A stretch of 12,298 nt of DNA from JAPLVS01 sp043809265. Lineage in GTDB: Archaea; Iainarchaeota; Iainarchaeia; Iainarchaeales; DTGL01. Every line of letters begins with the position of its first letter. Position 1 is the first letter of the stretch. The DNA lies in NCBI GenBank assembly GCA_043809265.1, contig JAZDDY010000123.1, positions 1 to 12,298 of the forward strand, in the 5' to 3' direction. Under the pieces are notes generated by a model that made no database searches, was not told the origin of the DNA, and saw only the letters and a program-made list of their open reading frames with translations. A program made the translations under genes and the position numbers. This document shows, one piece after another, positions 1 to 6,653 of the stretch.

Positions 1-2
1 AC

Positions 3-410
3 TCCAGGCATTTCAATGAAATGGGCGAAAAAGAAAAAGAAGATTTGAGTGAAATACTGAAAAAATCACTCTCGGCACTAAAAACAATAAGCCAGGATTA
101 CAACATCACGTTCCACAACGCGCCCCCCTCCACAAGGGAATTCCACTGGCATATTTCCATAAAGCCGCGCCTTATGGTCCGCGCCGGATTCGAGGAAAGC
201 ACAGACTGCATCATAAACATTTTTTCGCCCGAGGACTGTGCGGCATTCTACCGCGAGGAATTCGCAAAACAGGCGCTGAAGCCTGCGGCAGAGCCGCCGC
301 CTGAAGCAAAAGCCGAAGCCAGGGCCGAAATTCCGCAGGAGGAAAAGCCTTTCTTTTCAATGGGGCTTTCTTTCAGCAGCGATAAAGCAGGGAACGGTGA
401 AAAAAAATGA
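3..410 (+). CDS. galT: Galactose-1-phosphate uridylyltransferase-like protein, C-terminal part (5' end outside window)
   Basis: The reading frame is open from the first full codon at base 3 and ends at TGA 408-410, so the gene begins left of the window. The Met codon at base 21 is probably internal. The visible part matches the end of the HIT-superfamily GalT fold: a helix ahead of an HNAPP-type segment, then a His-Trp-His motif (codons from about base 144) followed by Lys-Pro-Arg and an Ala-Gly-Phe-Glu segment, then INIFSPEDCA, which resembles the family's YIN..PPE-A ending. GalT moves UMP between glucose-1-phosphate and galactose-1-phosphate; the catalytic His-Pro-His motif would lie upstream and is not seen. 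After the fold comes a tail of about 50 residues rich in Ala, Pro and Glu, which is unusual for the family. The stop overlaps the next start (ATGA), so it is co-translated with the mutase. Another HIT-family nucleotidyltransferase is possible. Confidence 0.75.
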   Translation, partial: SRHFNEMGEKEKEDLSEILKKSLSALKTISQDYNITFHNAPPSTREFHWHISIKPRLMVRAGFEESTDCIINIFSPEDCAAFYREEFAKQALKPAAEPPPEAKAEARAEIPQEEKPFFSMGLSFSSDKAGNGEKK

Positions 411-1780
411 ATGCAGAGATTTTCCGCGAATACGACATCCGCGGCCACGCCGAAAAGGATTTGGACAACGATACTGTTGACATGATTGCAAAGGCGTTTG
501 CTTCCATGGTGATTGAAAAAGGCGGCCGCGTAGTGTGCCTTGGCCGCGACAACCGCGAAAGCAGCGAACGCATTTCCTCGGTTTTTTCAAAAGGCCTCAC
601 TGATTCCGGCCTGAAAGTCTTCGATGTCGGCGTTGTCCCTATCCCTGCGCTTTATTATTCTGTTATCGCTTTCGGCGCGCACGGCGGCGCAATGGTGACA
701 GGCTCGCATCTCGCAAAAGAATTTAATGGTTTTAAATTGAGCGCTGAAAAAACAGCAGGCACCATGTTCGGGGAACAGATACGGGACTTGCGGGAAAGGG
801 CGGAAAAAGAAGAATTCCTTTCCCTCAAGGGAAAAGGCGTTGTCGAAAAGAAAAACGTATTGAATTCTTTTGTCGGCTCGATAGCCCAGAGGGCGCAGCT
901 TGACAGGCCTTTGAATGTTGCAATCGATTGCGGGAACGGAACCGCGTCCCTTGTCGCAGAGCGAATCCTGCGGGCGCTCGGCTGCAAGGTTAGCGCGCTT
1001 TACTGCACTCTCGATTCCTCTTATCCAAACCATCACCCTGACCCTGTCAAGCCTGAAAACCTTGTTGCTTTGATTGAAAAGGTGAAAAAGGAAAAATGCG
1101 ATTTCGGGGTCGCTTTTGATGGCGATTCCGACCGCTTGGGTGTTGTGGATGAAAAAGGAAATATTCTGTGGGGTGATGTCCTGCTTTCCCTGTTTGCGCA
1201 GGACGTGATAGAAAAGCACCCGAAGGCAAAAGTGGTTTTTGAAGTTAAATGCTCGAAAATGGTCGAGGATGTCGTGAAAAGAGCAGGCGGCATTCCGATT
1301 CTTTGGAAAACAGGCCATTCTTTGATCAAAAAGAAAATGCGCGAGGAAGGCGCATTGCTTGCAGGCGAAATGTCAGGGCACATATTTTTTGCGGACAGTT
1401 ATTTCGGTTTCGACGACGCATTGTTTGCAGCAGCCCGCCTGTGCGAAATCGTTTCCAAGAGAGGGCCTCTCTCCAAAATGGCGGGAGACCTGCCCAAATA
1501 TTATGCGACCCCGGAGCTCAGGGTTGAATGCGAGGAAAAAGAAAAATGGCTTGTGGTGGAAAAAGCCAAGAAATATTTTTTAGGGAAATATGAAATCAAC
1601 ACAATCGACGGCGTAAGGGTCAAATTCAAGGACGGCTGGGCTTTGGTCCGCGCAAGCAACACAAGCCCTGTGCTAGTGCTCCGCATGGAATCAACCACCA
1701 AGGAAGGCCTTGAACGCATAAAAAAAGCAATGAAAGGCGCAATGAAAGTTTTCGCGCCGAACTTAAAATTGGGGTTCTGA
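407..1780 (+). CDS. Phosphomannomutase/phosphoglucomutase (alpha-D-phosphohexomutase family)
   Basis: This 457-residue protein interconverts hexose-1-phosphate and hexose-6-phosphate (mannose and/or glucose) in the cytoplasm. All four domains of the family are visible: FREYDIRG near residues 6-13; the phosphoserine loop TGSH at 98-101 (catalytic Ser100) followed by EFNGFKL; the metal loop DGDSDR at 238-243 (Asp238, 240, 242); the sugar-specificity loop GEMSGH at 320-325; and the C-terminal phosphate site IDGVRV plus RASNTSPVLVLR at 416-426. Length and the last motifs look like the AlgC-type bifunctional PMM/PGM. One oddity: the Asn-Pro usually following the catalytic Ser-His is Leu-Ala here. 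The start ATG overlaps the GalT-like stop by four bases. The pairing suggests feeding hexose-1-phosphate into hexose-6-phosphate, or precursors for UDP- and GDP-sugars. Phosphoglucosamine mutase (GlmM) is less likely because the sugar loop is GEMSGH. Substrate preference cannot be read from sequence alone. Confidence 0.92.
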   Translation: MNAEIFREYDIRGHAEKDLDNDTVDMIAKAFASMVIEKGGRVVCLGRDNRESSERISSVFSKGLTDSGLKVFDVGVVPIPALYYSVIAFGAHGGAMVTGSHLAKEFNGFKLSAEKTAGTMFGEQIRDLRERAEKEEFLSLKGKGVVEKKNVLNSFVGSIAQRAQLDRPLNVAIDCGNGTASLVAERILRALGCKVSALYCTLDSSYPNHHPDPVKPENLVALIEKVKKEKCDFGVAFDGDSDRLGVVDEKGNILWGDVLLSLFAQDVIEKHPKAKVVFEVKCSKMVEDVVKRAGGIPILWKTGHSLIKKKMREEGALLAGEMSGHIFFADSYFGFDDALFAAARLCEIVSKRGPLSKMAGDLPKYYATPELRVECEEKEKWLVVEKAKKYFLGKYEINTIDGVRVKFKDGWALVRASNTSPVLVLRMESTTKEGLERIKKAMKGAMKVFAPNLKLGF

Positions 1781-1838
1781 ATCGCCTTTCACCGAAAATC
1801 TTTTCCTTAAAAATCGTCGTTTGCCGTGATTTGGAAAT

Positions 1839-1850
1839 CTATTAAAAGTT
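1839..1850 (+). promoter_or_regulatory. Putative archaeal TATA box for the gap-pgk operon
   Basis: An AT-rich element (CTATTAAAAGTT) sits in the 134-base gap after the mutase. If used, transcription would start near 1868-1872, giving a leader of about 45 bases that holds the strong Shine-Dalgarno sequence ahead of the GTG start. The purine-rich TTTGGAAA just upstream could be a BRE. The rest of the gap (1781-1838) holds only short T and A runs. No hairpin or clear operator was seen. Confidence 0.4.
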
Positions 1851-1900
1851 ATAGCCTCCAATAATATCGTTTCGCAGTTCTAGTTTTTTGTTATTGGTTT

Positions 1901-1910
1901 GAGGAGGGGG
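1901..1910 (+). promoter_or_regulatory. Strong Shine-Dalgarno that fixes a GTG start
   Basis: GAGGAGGGGG lies about seven bases before GTG at 1915. No ATG in frame precedes the conserved start of the protein (KVAINGFGRIGR), so this site supports the GTG. It is the strongest ribosome-binding site in the window. Confidence 0.75.
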
Positions 1911-1914
1911 TTGT

Positions 1915-2910
1915 GTGAAGGTCGCGATAAACGGGTTTGGCAGGATCGGAAGGCTTTTTTTAAGGCATGCAATGGCGGACAAAGCAATTGAAGTCGTTGC
2001 AATAAATGATTTGGGCGACGCAAAAACAATGGCGCACTTATTCAAGCACGATTCTGTTTTCGGAAAATTCAATGGGGAAGTGAAAGCCGGCGAAGGCGAA
2101 ATTCTGGTCAACGGGAAAAGCATAAAGGTGTTCAGCGAGCGCGACCCTGAAAAACTCCCCTGGGCTTCCCTTGGCGTTGAAATAGTGCTTGAAAGCACAG
2201 GCGTTTTCACAAAAAAAGAGGACTGCTCAAAGCACCTGAAAGCAGGCGCCAAGAGAGTGGTTTTGAGCGCGCCTCCGAAATCAGAGGATATCAGGCAGTT
2301 TGTTTTGGGTGTCAACGAGAACAATTTCAACCCTAAAGAGGATTTCATTGTGAGCAATGCTTCTTGCACAACCAATTCCCTTGCGCCAGTGGCAAAAGTC
2401 CTTAATGACGAGTTTGGAATTGTAAAGGGCTTCATGACCACAATACATGCGTATACAGGCGACCAGGTTTTGGTTGACGGCCCGCACAAGGACCTGAGGA
2501 GGGCACGCGCAGCGGCAGTGAATATTATTCCGACCACTACAGGCGCGGCAAAGGCGATTTCAAAGGTCATTCCTGCGCTTGCAGGAAAATTGGACGGGAT
2601 TGCGGTGAGGGTTCCAGTGCCTTGCGGTTCTGTGACTGATTTCGTCGCATGGCTTGACAAGGATGTTACGATAGAGCAGGTGAATGCGGCAGTGAAGAAG
2701 GCCGCTGACGGCCCAATGAAAGGCATCCTTGAATTCAGCACTGAAGACCTTGTCAGCAGCGATATTATTGCGAATCCGCATTCCAGTATTTTCGATTCGA
2801 AGTGCACTATGGCAAGCGGGAAAATGGTGAAGGTTTTGTGCTGGTATGACAATGAATCCGGTTACAGCAAGAGGCTTGTGGATTTGATGAAATTCATGGC
2901 AGGGAAATAA
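1915..2910 (+). CDS. gap: Glyceraldehyde-3-phosphate dehydrogenase, class I (bacterial/eukaryotic type), phosphorylating
   Basis: This 331-residue enzyme oxidises glyceraldehyde-3-phosphate with NAD and phosphate to 1,3-bisphosphoglycerate. It has the Rossmann motif NGFGRIGR at 6-13, Asp at 32 in AINDL (typical of NAD rather than NADP use), the catalytic SNASCTTN with Cys151, and its partner His178 in TTIHAYT. Pro190 in the DGPHKDLRRAR segment is consistent with NAD preference. The phosphate-site TTTGAAKA and the C-terminal WYDNESGY are intact. Length is normal for the family. Most archaea carry the distant class II enzyme (about 340 residues, with a different nucleotide-binding sequence), so a class I enzyme suggests ancient transfer or a DPANN/haloarchaeal-like inheritance. 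It starts at GTG with a strong Shine-Dalgarno site and is followed after 13 bases by pgk, the next enzyme of glycolysis. No residue essential for catalysis is missing. Confidence 0.97.
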   Translation: MKVAINGFGRIGRLFLRHAMADKAIEVVAINDLGDAKTMAHLFKHDSVFGKFNGEVKAGEGEILVNGKSIKVFSERDPEKLPWASLGVEIVLESTGVFTKKEDCSKHLKAGAKRVVLSAPPKSEDIRQFVLGVNENNFNPKEDFIVSNASCTTNSLAPVAKVLNDEFGIVKGFMTTIHAYTGDQVLVDGPHKDLRRARAAAVNIIPTTTGAAKAISKVIPALAGKLDGIAVRVPVPCGSVTDFVAWLDKDVTIEQVNAAVKKAADGPMKGILEFSTEDLVSSDIIANPHSSIFDSKCTMASGKMVKVLCWYDNESGYSKRLVDLMKFMAGK

Positions 2911-2923
2911 GGGGGCTTTTGGG

Positions 2924-4123
2924 ATGATTGATGGCATCAGGTCGATTGAAAACGAGAATGTCAAAGGCAAAACAGTCCTTCTGAGGGTGGATGTTAACAG
3001 CGCTGTCAAGAACGGCAAGCTCCTCAAGAGCCCGAAGCTGGCGGCGCACGCAAAAACAGTCAAATGGCTTGCAGACCAGGGCGCAAAGGTTGTTGTGCTT
3101 TCGCACCAGGGCAGGGAGGGAAGGGGGGATTTCATCGACCTTTTCAAGCACCGCGAGGTCCTTGAAAGGCTCACGGATGTGCATGTGCGCTTTTTCAAAT
3201 GGAACCAGGATTACATTTCTGCTATAAAGAAAATGAAGGAAGGCGACGTAATCATTCTGGACAACACGCGCTTCCTGAAGTTCGAGTCCGAAAGCAAGCC
3301 TGCAAAAGAGCACATGAAGGAAAAAGTAATCGCCGACCTTGCAGCGAACGCGGATATTTTCGTGCTTGACGCCTTGAGCGTTGCGCACAGGGCGCACGCG
3401 ACAGTGATCGGTTTCACTGCGACCCTGCCGTCGTTTGCAGGGCCTGTGCTTATGAGGGAACTTGAGGCCCTCAAAAAAATCGAGTCGTTGAAGGACAACA
3501 GCGTGATGCTTTTAGGCGGGTTAAAGCCGGAGGATTCCCTGAAGGCAATGGACAAAATGCTTTCGGAAAGGCGCGTCAGCAGGGTGCTGCTCGGCGGCGG
3601 TTTGGGTGAACTGGCGATAATTGCAAAAGGCAGGAGCCTCGGCGAAAAGGACGCGTTCATGAAAGAGCACAAGCTCCTGGATTCGGCCTCTGACCTCAAG
3701 AAAATAATGGACAAGTTCAACAGCCACATAAGCTTTCCGGTTGATTTGGCTATCAGGAAGCAGGGCCCGCGCGAGGAAATTTCCCTTGCAGAACTCCCGG
3801 TTAACGACATGATTTACGATGTGGGCGAAATAACAATGCAAAACTATGCCAGCATTGTGGCAAAATCCGACCTTGTGATATTCAACGGCCCGCTCGGCAG
3901 GTTTGAATCCTACCAGTTCGCTTACGGCACAAGGAAAATGCTTGAAGCGCTCTGCGGCTCAAGGGCCTATTCGATTATAGGCGGCGGCGACACAGTCACA
4001 GCCATGGTAAGGCTTGGCTTCAAGGAAAAAGAATTCAACCATGTCAGCCTTGCAGGCAAGGCATTGCTTGAATACTTTGTAGGCGGGGAATTGCCTGGCC
4101 TGGCGGCATTAGCCAAAAAATAG
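2924..4123 (+). CDS. pgk: Phosphoglycerate kinase, divergent
   Basis: This 399-residue kinase transfers phosphate between 1,3-bisphosphoglycerate and ADP. Family motifs are present: RVDVN at 21-25 (Asp23, Asn25), SHQGR at 60-64, LDNTRF ending at 117 (Arg116), AHRAH at 154-158 (Arg156), GGLKPEDSL at 198-206 (Lys201), NGPLGRFE at 321-328 and the nucleotide loop GGGDT at 353-357. The HQGR motif, the short insertions and the overall length are archaeal. Several positions that are nearly fixed elsewhere differ: the catalytic Arg38 position is Lys38, VNDAF reads VLDAL, and GGAK reads GGLK. The frame is intact and the substrate-binding residues otherwise survive, so it is probably active. A purine-rich AAGGGGGC lies about eight bases before the ATG. 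It is co-transcribed with gap, so the two together carry out the ATP-yielding steps of lower glycolysis or the reverse. Confidence 0.93.
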   Translation: MIDGIRSIENENVKGKTVLLRVDVNSAVKNGKLLKSPKLAAHAKTVKWLADQGAKVVVLSHQGREGRGDFIDLFKHREVLERLTDVHVRFFKWNQDYISAIKKMKEGDVIILDNTRFLKFESESKPAKEHMKEKVIADLAANADIFVLDALSVAHRAHATVIGFTATLPSFAGPVLMRELEALKKIESLKDNSVMLLGGLKPEDSLKAMDKMLSERRVSRVLLGGGLGELAIIAKGRSLGEKDAFMKEHKLLDSASDLKKIMDKFNSHISFPVDLAIRKQGPREEISLAELPVNDMIYDVGEITMQNYASIVAKSDLVIFNGPLGRFESYQFAYGTRKMLEALCGSRAYSIIGGGDTVTAMVRLGFKEKEFNHVSLAGKALLEYFVGGELPGLAALAKK

Positions 4124-4186
4124 CCCTGCACTGCAGCGGAATCCAAAAACCGGCTTTCACTCGATAATGAAAAAACAGCCGCATTA

Positions 4187-4202
4187 TCCTTTTCTTCTCT
4201 TT
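4187..4202 (+). terminator. Possible T-rich (archaeal-type) terminator after pgk
   Basis: A pyrimidine tract (TCCTTTTCTTCTCTTT) lies about 65 bases after the pgk stop and before the next promoter. Archaeal RNA polymerase often stops at T-rich tracts without a hairpin, and no convincing hairpin precedes this one. The call rests on position and composition only. Confidence 0.3.
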
Positions 4203-4225
4203 GGCGTATTCTTTTATTTGCGGGC

Positions 4226-4237
4226 TTTTAATTTTTA
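4226..4237 (+). promoter_or_regulatory. Putative TATA box for the GT4/GT5-GH57 operon
   Basis: TTTTAATTTTTA is centred about 23-24 bases before the ATG at 4254, the usual distance between an archaeal TATA box and the transcription start. With no clear Shine-Dalgarno before that ATG, the spacing fits a leaderless transcript beginning at or next to the start codon. Confidence 0.5.
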
Positions 4238-4253
4238 GTGATAATTGGTTTCC

Positions 4254-5444
4254 ATGGACATCTTAATGCTTGGCTGGGAGTTTCCCCCGTTAAAGTCAGG
4301 GGGCTTGGGCACATACCTGTACCACTTCACCCAAGAGCTTTACAATCTCGGCCTCAGTGTTTCCCTGATTATCCCGTATGCCGGCGATGAAATTTCCCCT
4401 GGTTTTGTGAAAATCCTGCAGGCAGGCGAACAGGCCGAAGTGATCGGAATAAGGTCAGGGCTTACGCCATATGCTTCTTCCACTTCACTACCTTTTGGAG
4501 CCGGCGGAAGCCTGAAGCAGCCTTACGGCTGGAATCTTTCCGAAGAGGTTTCCTATTACACCGCAAAAGCAGTTGAAATCGGCAGCGCAATGCACTGCAA
4601 GGCAATCCACTGCCATGACTGGATGACTTTTCCCGCAGGAATCGAATTGAAGCGCATCCTTGGAAAGCCGCTGGTTGTGACAATCCATTCCACTGAATTC
4701 GACCGCACAGGCCAATTATTCCCGAACGAATGGATTTCAGGGATCGAAAAGGCAGGCCTGCAGGCAGCCGACAAAATAATCACAGTCAGTAATTTCATGA
4801 AAAACCAGATTGCGGAAAAATATGGCATTCAGCCTGAAAAAATTACAGTGGTATACAACGCCATTGCCCTCTCCAGTTATGCCAGAAAAGACGGCCTGCG
4901 CAAGCCGGATGAAAAAATTGTCTTGTTTGTCGGCCGCCTCACATTACTAAAAGGCTGCGGCTTTTTCCTTGAGGCAGCAAAGAAGGTTTTGGAATTCGAG
5001 CCCAAAACGCGCTTCCTGATTGTCGGTTCAGGGGACATGCTTTCGGAACTCATCAAAAAAAGCATTGATTTGGGCATAAGCGGCAATGTTTCCTTTACAG
5101 GCTTCGAGGACAATGTCAGCGATTATTACTCGATAGCGGACCTTTTCGTGATGCCCTCTGTTTCAGAGCCTTTCGGCTTGACCGCGCTTGAGGCAATGGC
5201 CTGCAAGGCGCCGGTGCTTGTAAGCAAGCAGAGCGGAGTCAGCGAGGTCCTCAGAAATGTCCTGAAGGTCGATTTCTGGGATGTCCACGAGCTTGCAAAC
5301 AAGATAATCGGCGTGCTTTGCTATGCGGCGGTGCGCTCGGAATTGCAGGACAAGGGCTTTGCCGAAATAAAAAAGTTCAGGAAATGGGGGGAAGTGGCGC
5401 GCGAGACAGCGCAGGTCTATAACAGCGCTTACAACAGCAGGTGA
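4254..5444 (+). CDS. Glycogen synthase-like glycosyltransferase (GT-B fold, GT4/GT5 clan)
   Basis: From the ATG this is a 396-residue GT-B enzyme. The N-terminal acceptor domain opens with ILMLGWEFPPLKSGGLGTY (residues 3-21), the glycine-rich loop typical of archaeal and bacterial starch/glycogen synthases. HCHDW at 119-123 and TIHSTEF at 143-149 follow. The C-terminal donor domain has FVGRLTLLKG at 225-234 (Arg228 and Lys233, which contact the nucleotide-sugar phosphates) and the E-x7-E motif EPFGLTALE (Glu305, Glu313). Expected chemistry is transfer of glucose from UDP- or ADP-glucose to an alpha-1,4-glucan. A TTG nine bases upstream is an alternative start, but ATG 4254 fits the TATA spacing better. 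GH57 follows four bases after the stop, a pairing also known from methanogens, where such genes lie near GH57 and glucoamylase-type genes. Donor and product are not decided by sequence; another alpha-glucan or glycoconjugate transferase remains possible. Confidence 0.85.
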   Translation: MDILMLGWEFPPLKSGGLGTYLYHFTQELYNLGLSVSLIIPYAGDEISPGFVKILQAGEQAEVIGIRSGLTPYASSTSLPFGAGGSLKQPYGWNLSEEVSYYTAKAVEIGSAMHCKAIHCHDWMTFPAGIELKRILGKPLVVTIHSTEFDRTGQLFPNEWISGIEKAGLQAADKIITVSNFMKNQIAEKYGIQPEKITVVYNAIALSSYARKDGLRKPDEKIVLFVGRLTLLKGCGFFLEAAKKVLEFEPKTRFLIVGSGDMLSELIKKSIDLGISGNVSFTGFEDNVSDYYSIADLFVMPSVSEPFGLTALEAMACKAPVLVSKQSGVSEVLRNVLKVDFWDVHELANKIIGVLCYAAVRSELQDKGFAEIKKFRKWGEVARETAQVYNSAYNSR

Positions 5445-5448
5445 AAAA

Positions 5449-6642
5449 ATGACCGACATCTGCCTGTATTTCCAAGTCCACCAGCCATTGCGCCTTTCCA
5501 AGTTTTCTTTTTTTGACATAGGCCAGCAAAAGGAATATTTCGATGAAAAAGCCAACAAATTCTATCTCGAACGCGTTGCAAGAAAATGCTACAAGCCAGC
5601 GAACGAGGCAATTCTCCGCCTGATAAACGAAAATAATGGGGACTTCAAGGTGAATTACAGCATTACAGGGATTCTCCTCGACCAGCTCGAGGACGGCTTT
5701 CCTGATGTCATTGAATCCTTCCAGAAAATCGCGGACACAGGCTGCTGCGAATTCTTCAACGAAACATACTATCATTCGCTTTCCTGGCTTGTGTCCAAAA
5801 AAGAATTCATCGAGCAGGTCAAATTGCACAGGAAAAGAATGAAGCAAACCTTCGGCATCAAGCCCAAAGTGTTCAGGAACACCGAAGCAATGTATTCCAA
5901 TGAAATAGCGCAGGCGGCCGACGAGCTCGGCTTCAAGGGAATTGTCTGCGAGGGCATAGACCGCTTTTTGGGATGGCGCAGCCCAAATTATGTATACAAA
6001 GCCAAGGGCTCTGATATCAAAGTGCTTTCAAGGAATTACAAATTGAGCGATGACATCGCGTTCCGTTTTTCCGAGCATTCATGGAGTGAATTCCCGCTCA
6101 CGGCAGACAAGTACGCTTCCTGGCTTTCTTCTTCGCAGGGCGACTGCATCAACATTTTCATGGATTATGAGACTTTCGGCGAGCACCAATGGCAGGAAAC
6201 AGGCATTTTCAATTTCCTCTCCTATCTTCCAAACGAGGTTCTGAAGCACAAGCACCTGAATTTTTCCCTTGCCTCTGACATAATAAAAAAGCACGAGCCC
6301 AAAGACGAATTTGATGTGCCTGGCATTGTTTCCTGGGCTGATGTTGACCGAGACCTGAGTGCGTGGCTCGAGAACAAAATGCAGCAGCAGGCTTTTTCAG
6401 AACTGAAAGGCCTCGAGGCACAGGCAAGGAAAGCCAAGGGCAAGGCGCTCGAGGACTGGCGCAGGCTGCAGATTTCAGACCACTTTTATTACATGTGCAC
6501 GAAATGGTTTGCGGATGGAGACGTCCACAAATATTTCAATCCCTACGAGAACCCCTATGATGCGTTCATCAACTACATGAACGTAATCAACGACCTCAAG
6601 GGAAGGGTGCAGAAGAAGGCGGCTGGGAAAACCAAAGGCTGA
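5449..6642 (+). CDS. Glycoside hydrolase family 57 (alpha-amylase-like)
   Basis: This 397-residue retaining alpha-glucan enzyme shows the five GH57 regions: FQVHQP at 8-13; EFFNETYYHS at 101-110; FRNTEAMYS at 142-150 with the predicted nucleophile Glu146; FMDYETFGEH at 237-246 with the predicted acid/base Asp239; and a C-terminal SDHFYYMCTKWF (343-354) followed by the helical end. No signal peptide is seen, so it probably acts inside the cell on storage glucan. It is close in size to the shorter archaeal GH57 alpha-amylase group and much shorter than GH57 branching enzymes (well over 500 residues), so hydrolysis or 4-alpha-glucan transfer is likelier than branching. AGGTGA overlapping the upstream stop serves as Shine-Dalgarno. 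It shares an operon with the glycosyltransferase, suggesting coupled build-up and trimming of one polymer. The stop faces the minus-strand lipoprotein gene with only 11 bases between. Confidence 0.93.
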   Translation: MTDICLYFQVHQPLRLSKFSFFDIGQQKEYFDEKANKFYLERVARKCYKPANEAILRLINENNGDFKVNYSITGILLDQLEDGFPDVIESFQKIADTGCCEFFNETYYHSLSWLVSKKEFIEQVKLHRKRMKQTFGIKPKVFRNTEAMYSNEIAQAADELGFKGIVCEGIDRFLGWRSPNYVYKAKGSDIKVLSRNYKLSDDIAFRFSEHSWSEFPLTADKYASWLSSSQGDCINIFMDYETFGEHQWQETGIFNFLSYLPNEVLKHKHLNFSLASDIIKKHEPKDEFDVPGIVSWADVDRDLSAWLENKMQQQAFSELKGLEAQARKAKGKALEDWRRLQISDHFYYMCTKWFADGDVHKYFNPYENPYDAFINYMNVINDLKGRVQKKAAGKTKG

Positions 6643-6653
6643 TTTTACCAAAT

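Noticed and set aside
21..410. The first gene as a complete small protein starting at ATG 21
   Set aside because: The frame is open to the window edge and the sequence begins in the middle of the GalT fold, so the Met is best read as internal.
587..1318. Minus-strand open frame of 243 codons opposite the phosphomutase
   Set aside because: Antisense shadow of a gene with intact catalytic motifs; no promoter or ribosome-binding site of its own was seen.
1842..2852. Long minus-strand open frame of 336 codons opposite gap
   Set aside because: Its translation resembles no family I know, while the plus strand encodes a complete GAPDH. It reflects low stop frequency in the antisense frame.
4126..4136. 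Palindrome CTGCACTGCAG just after pgk as a terminator hairpin or operator
   Set aside because: A one-base loop cannot fold as a hairpin, no T run follows directly, and an 11-base palindrome is expected by chance at this scale.
5449..6642. GH57 protein as a glycogen-branching enzyme
   Set aside because: GH57 branching enzymes are much longer and carry an extra C-terminal helical region; at 397 residues this matches the short amylase-like group.
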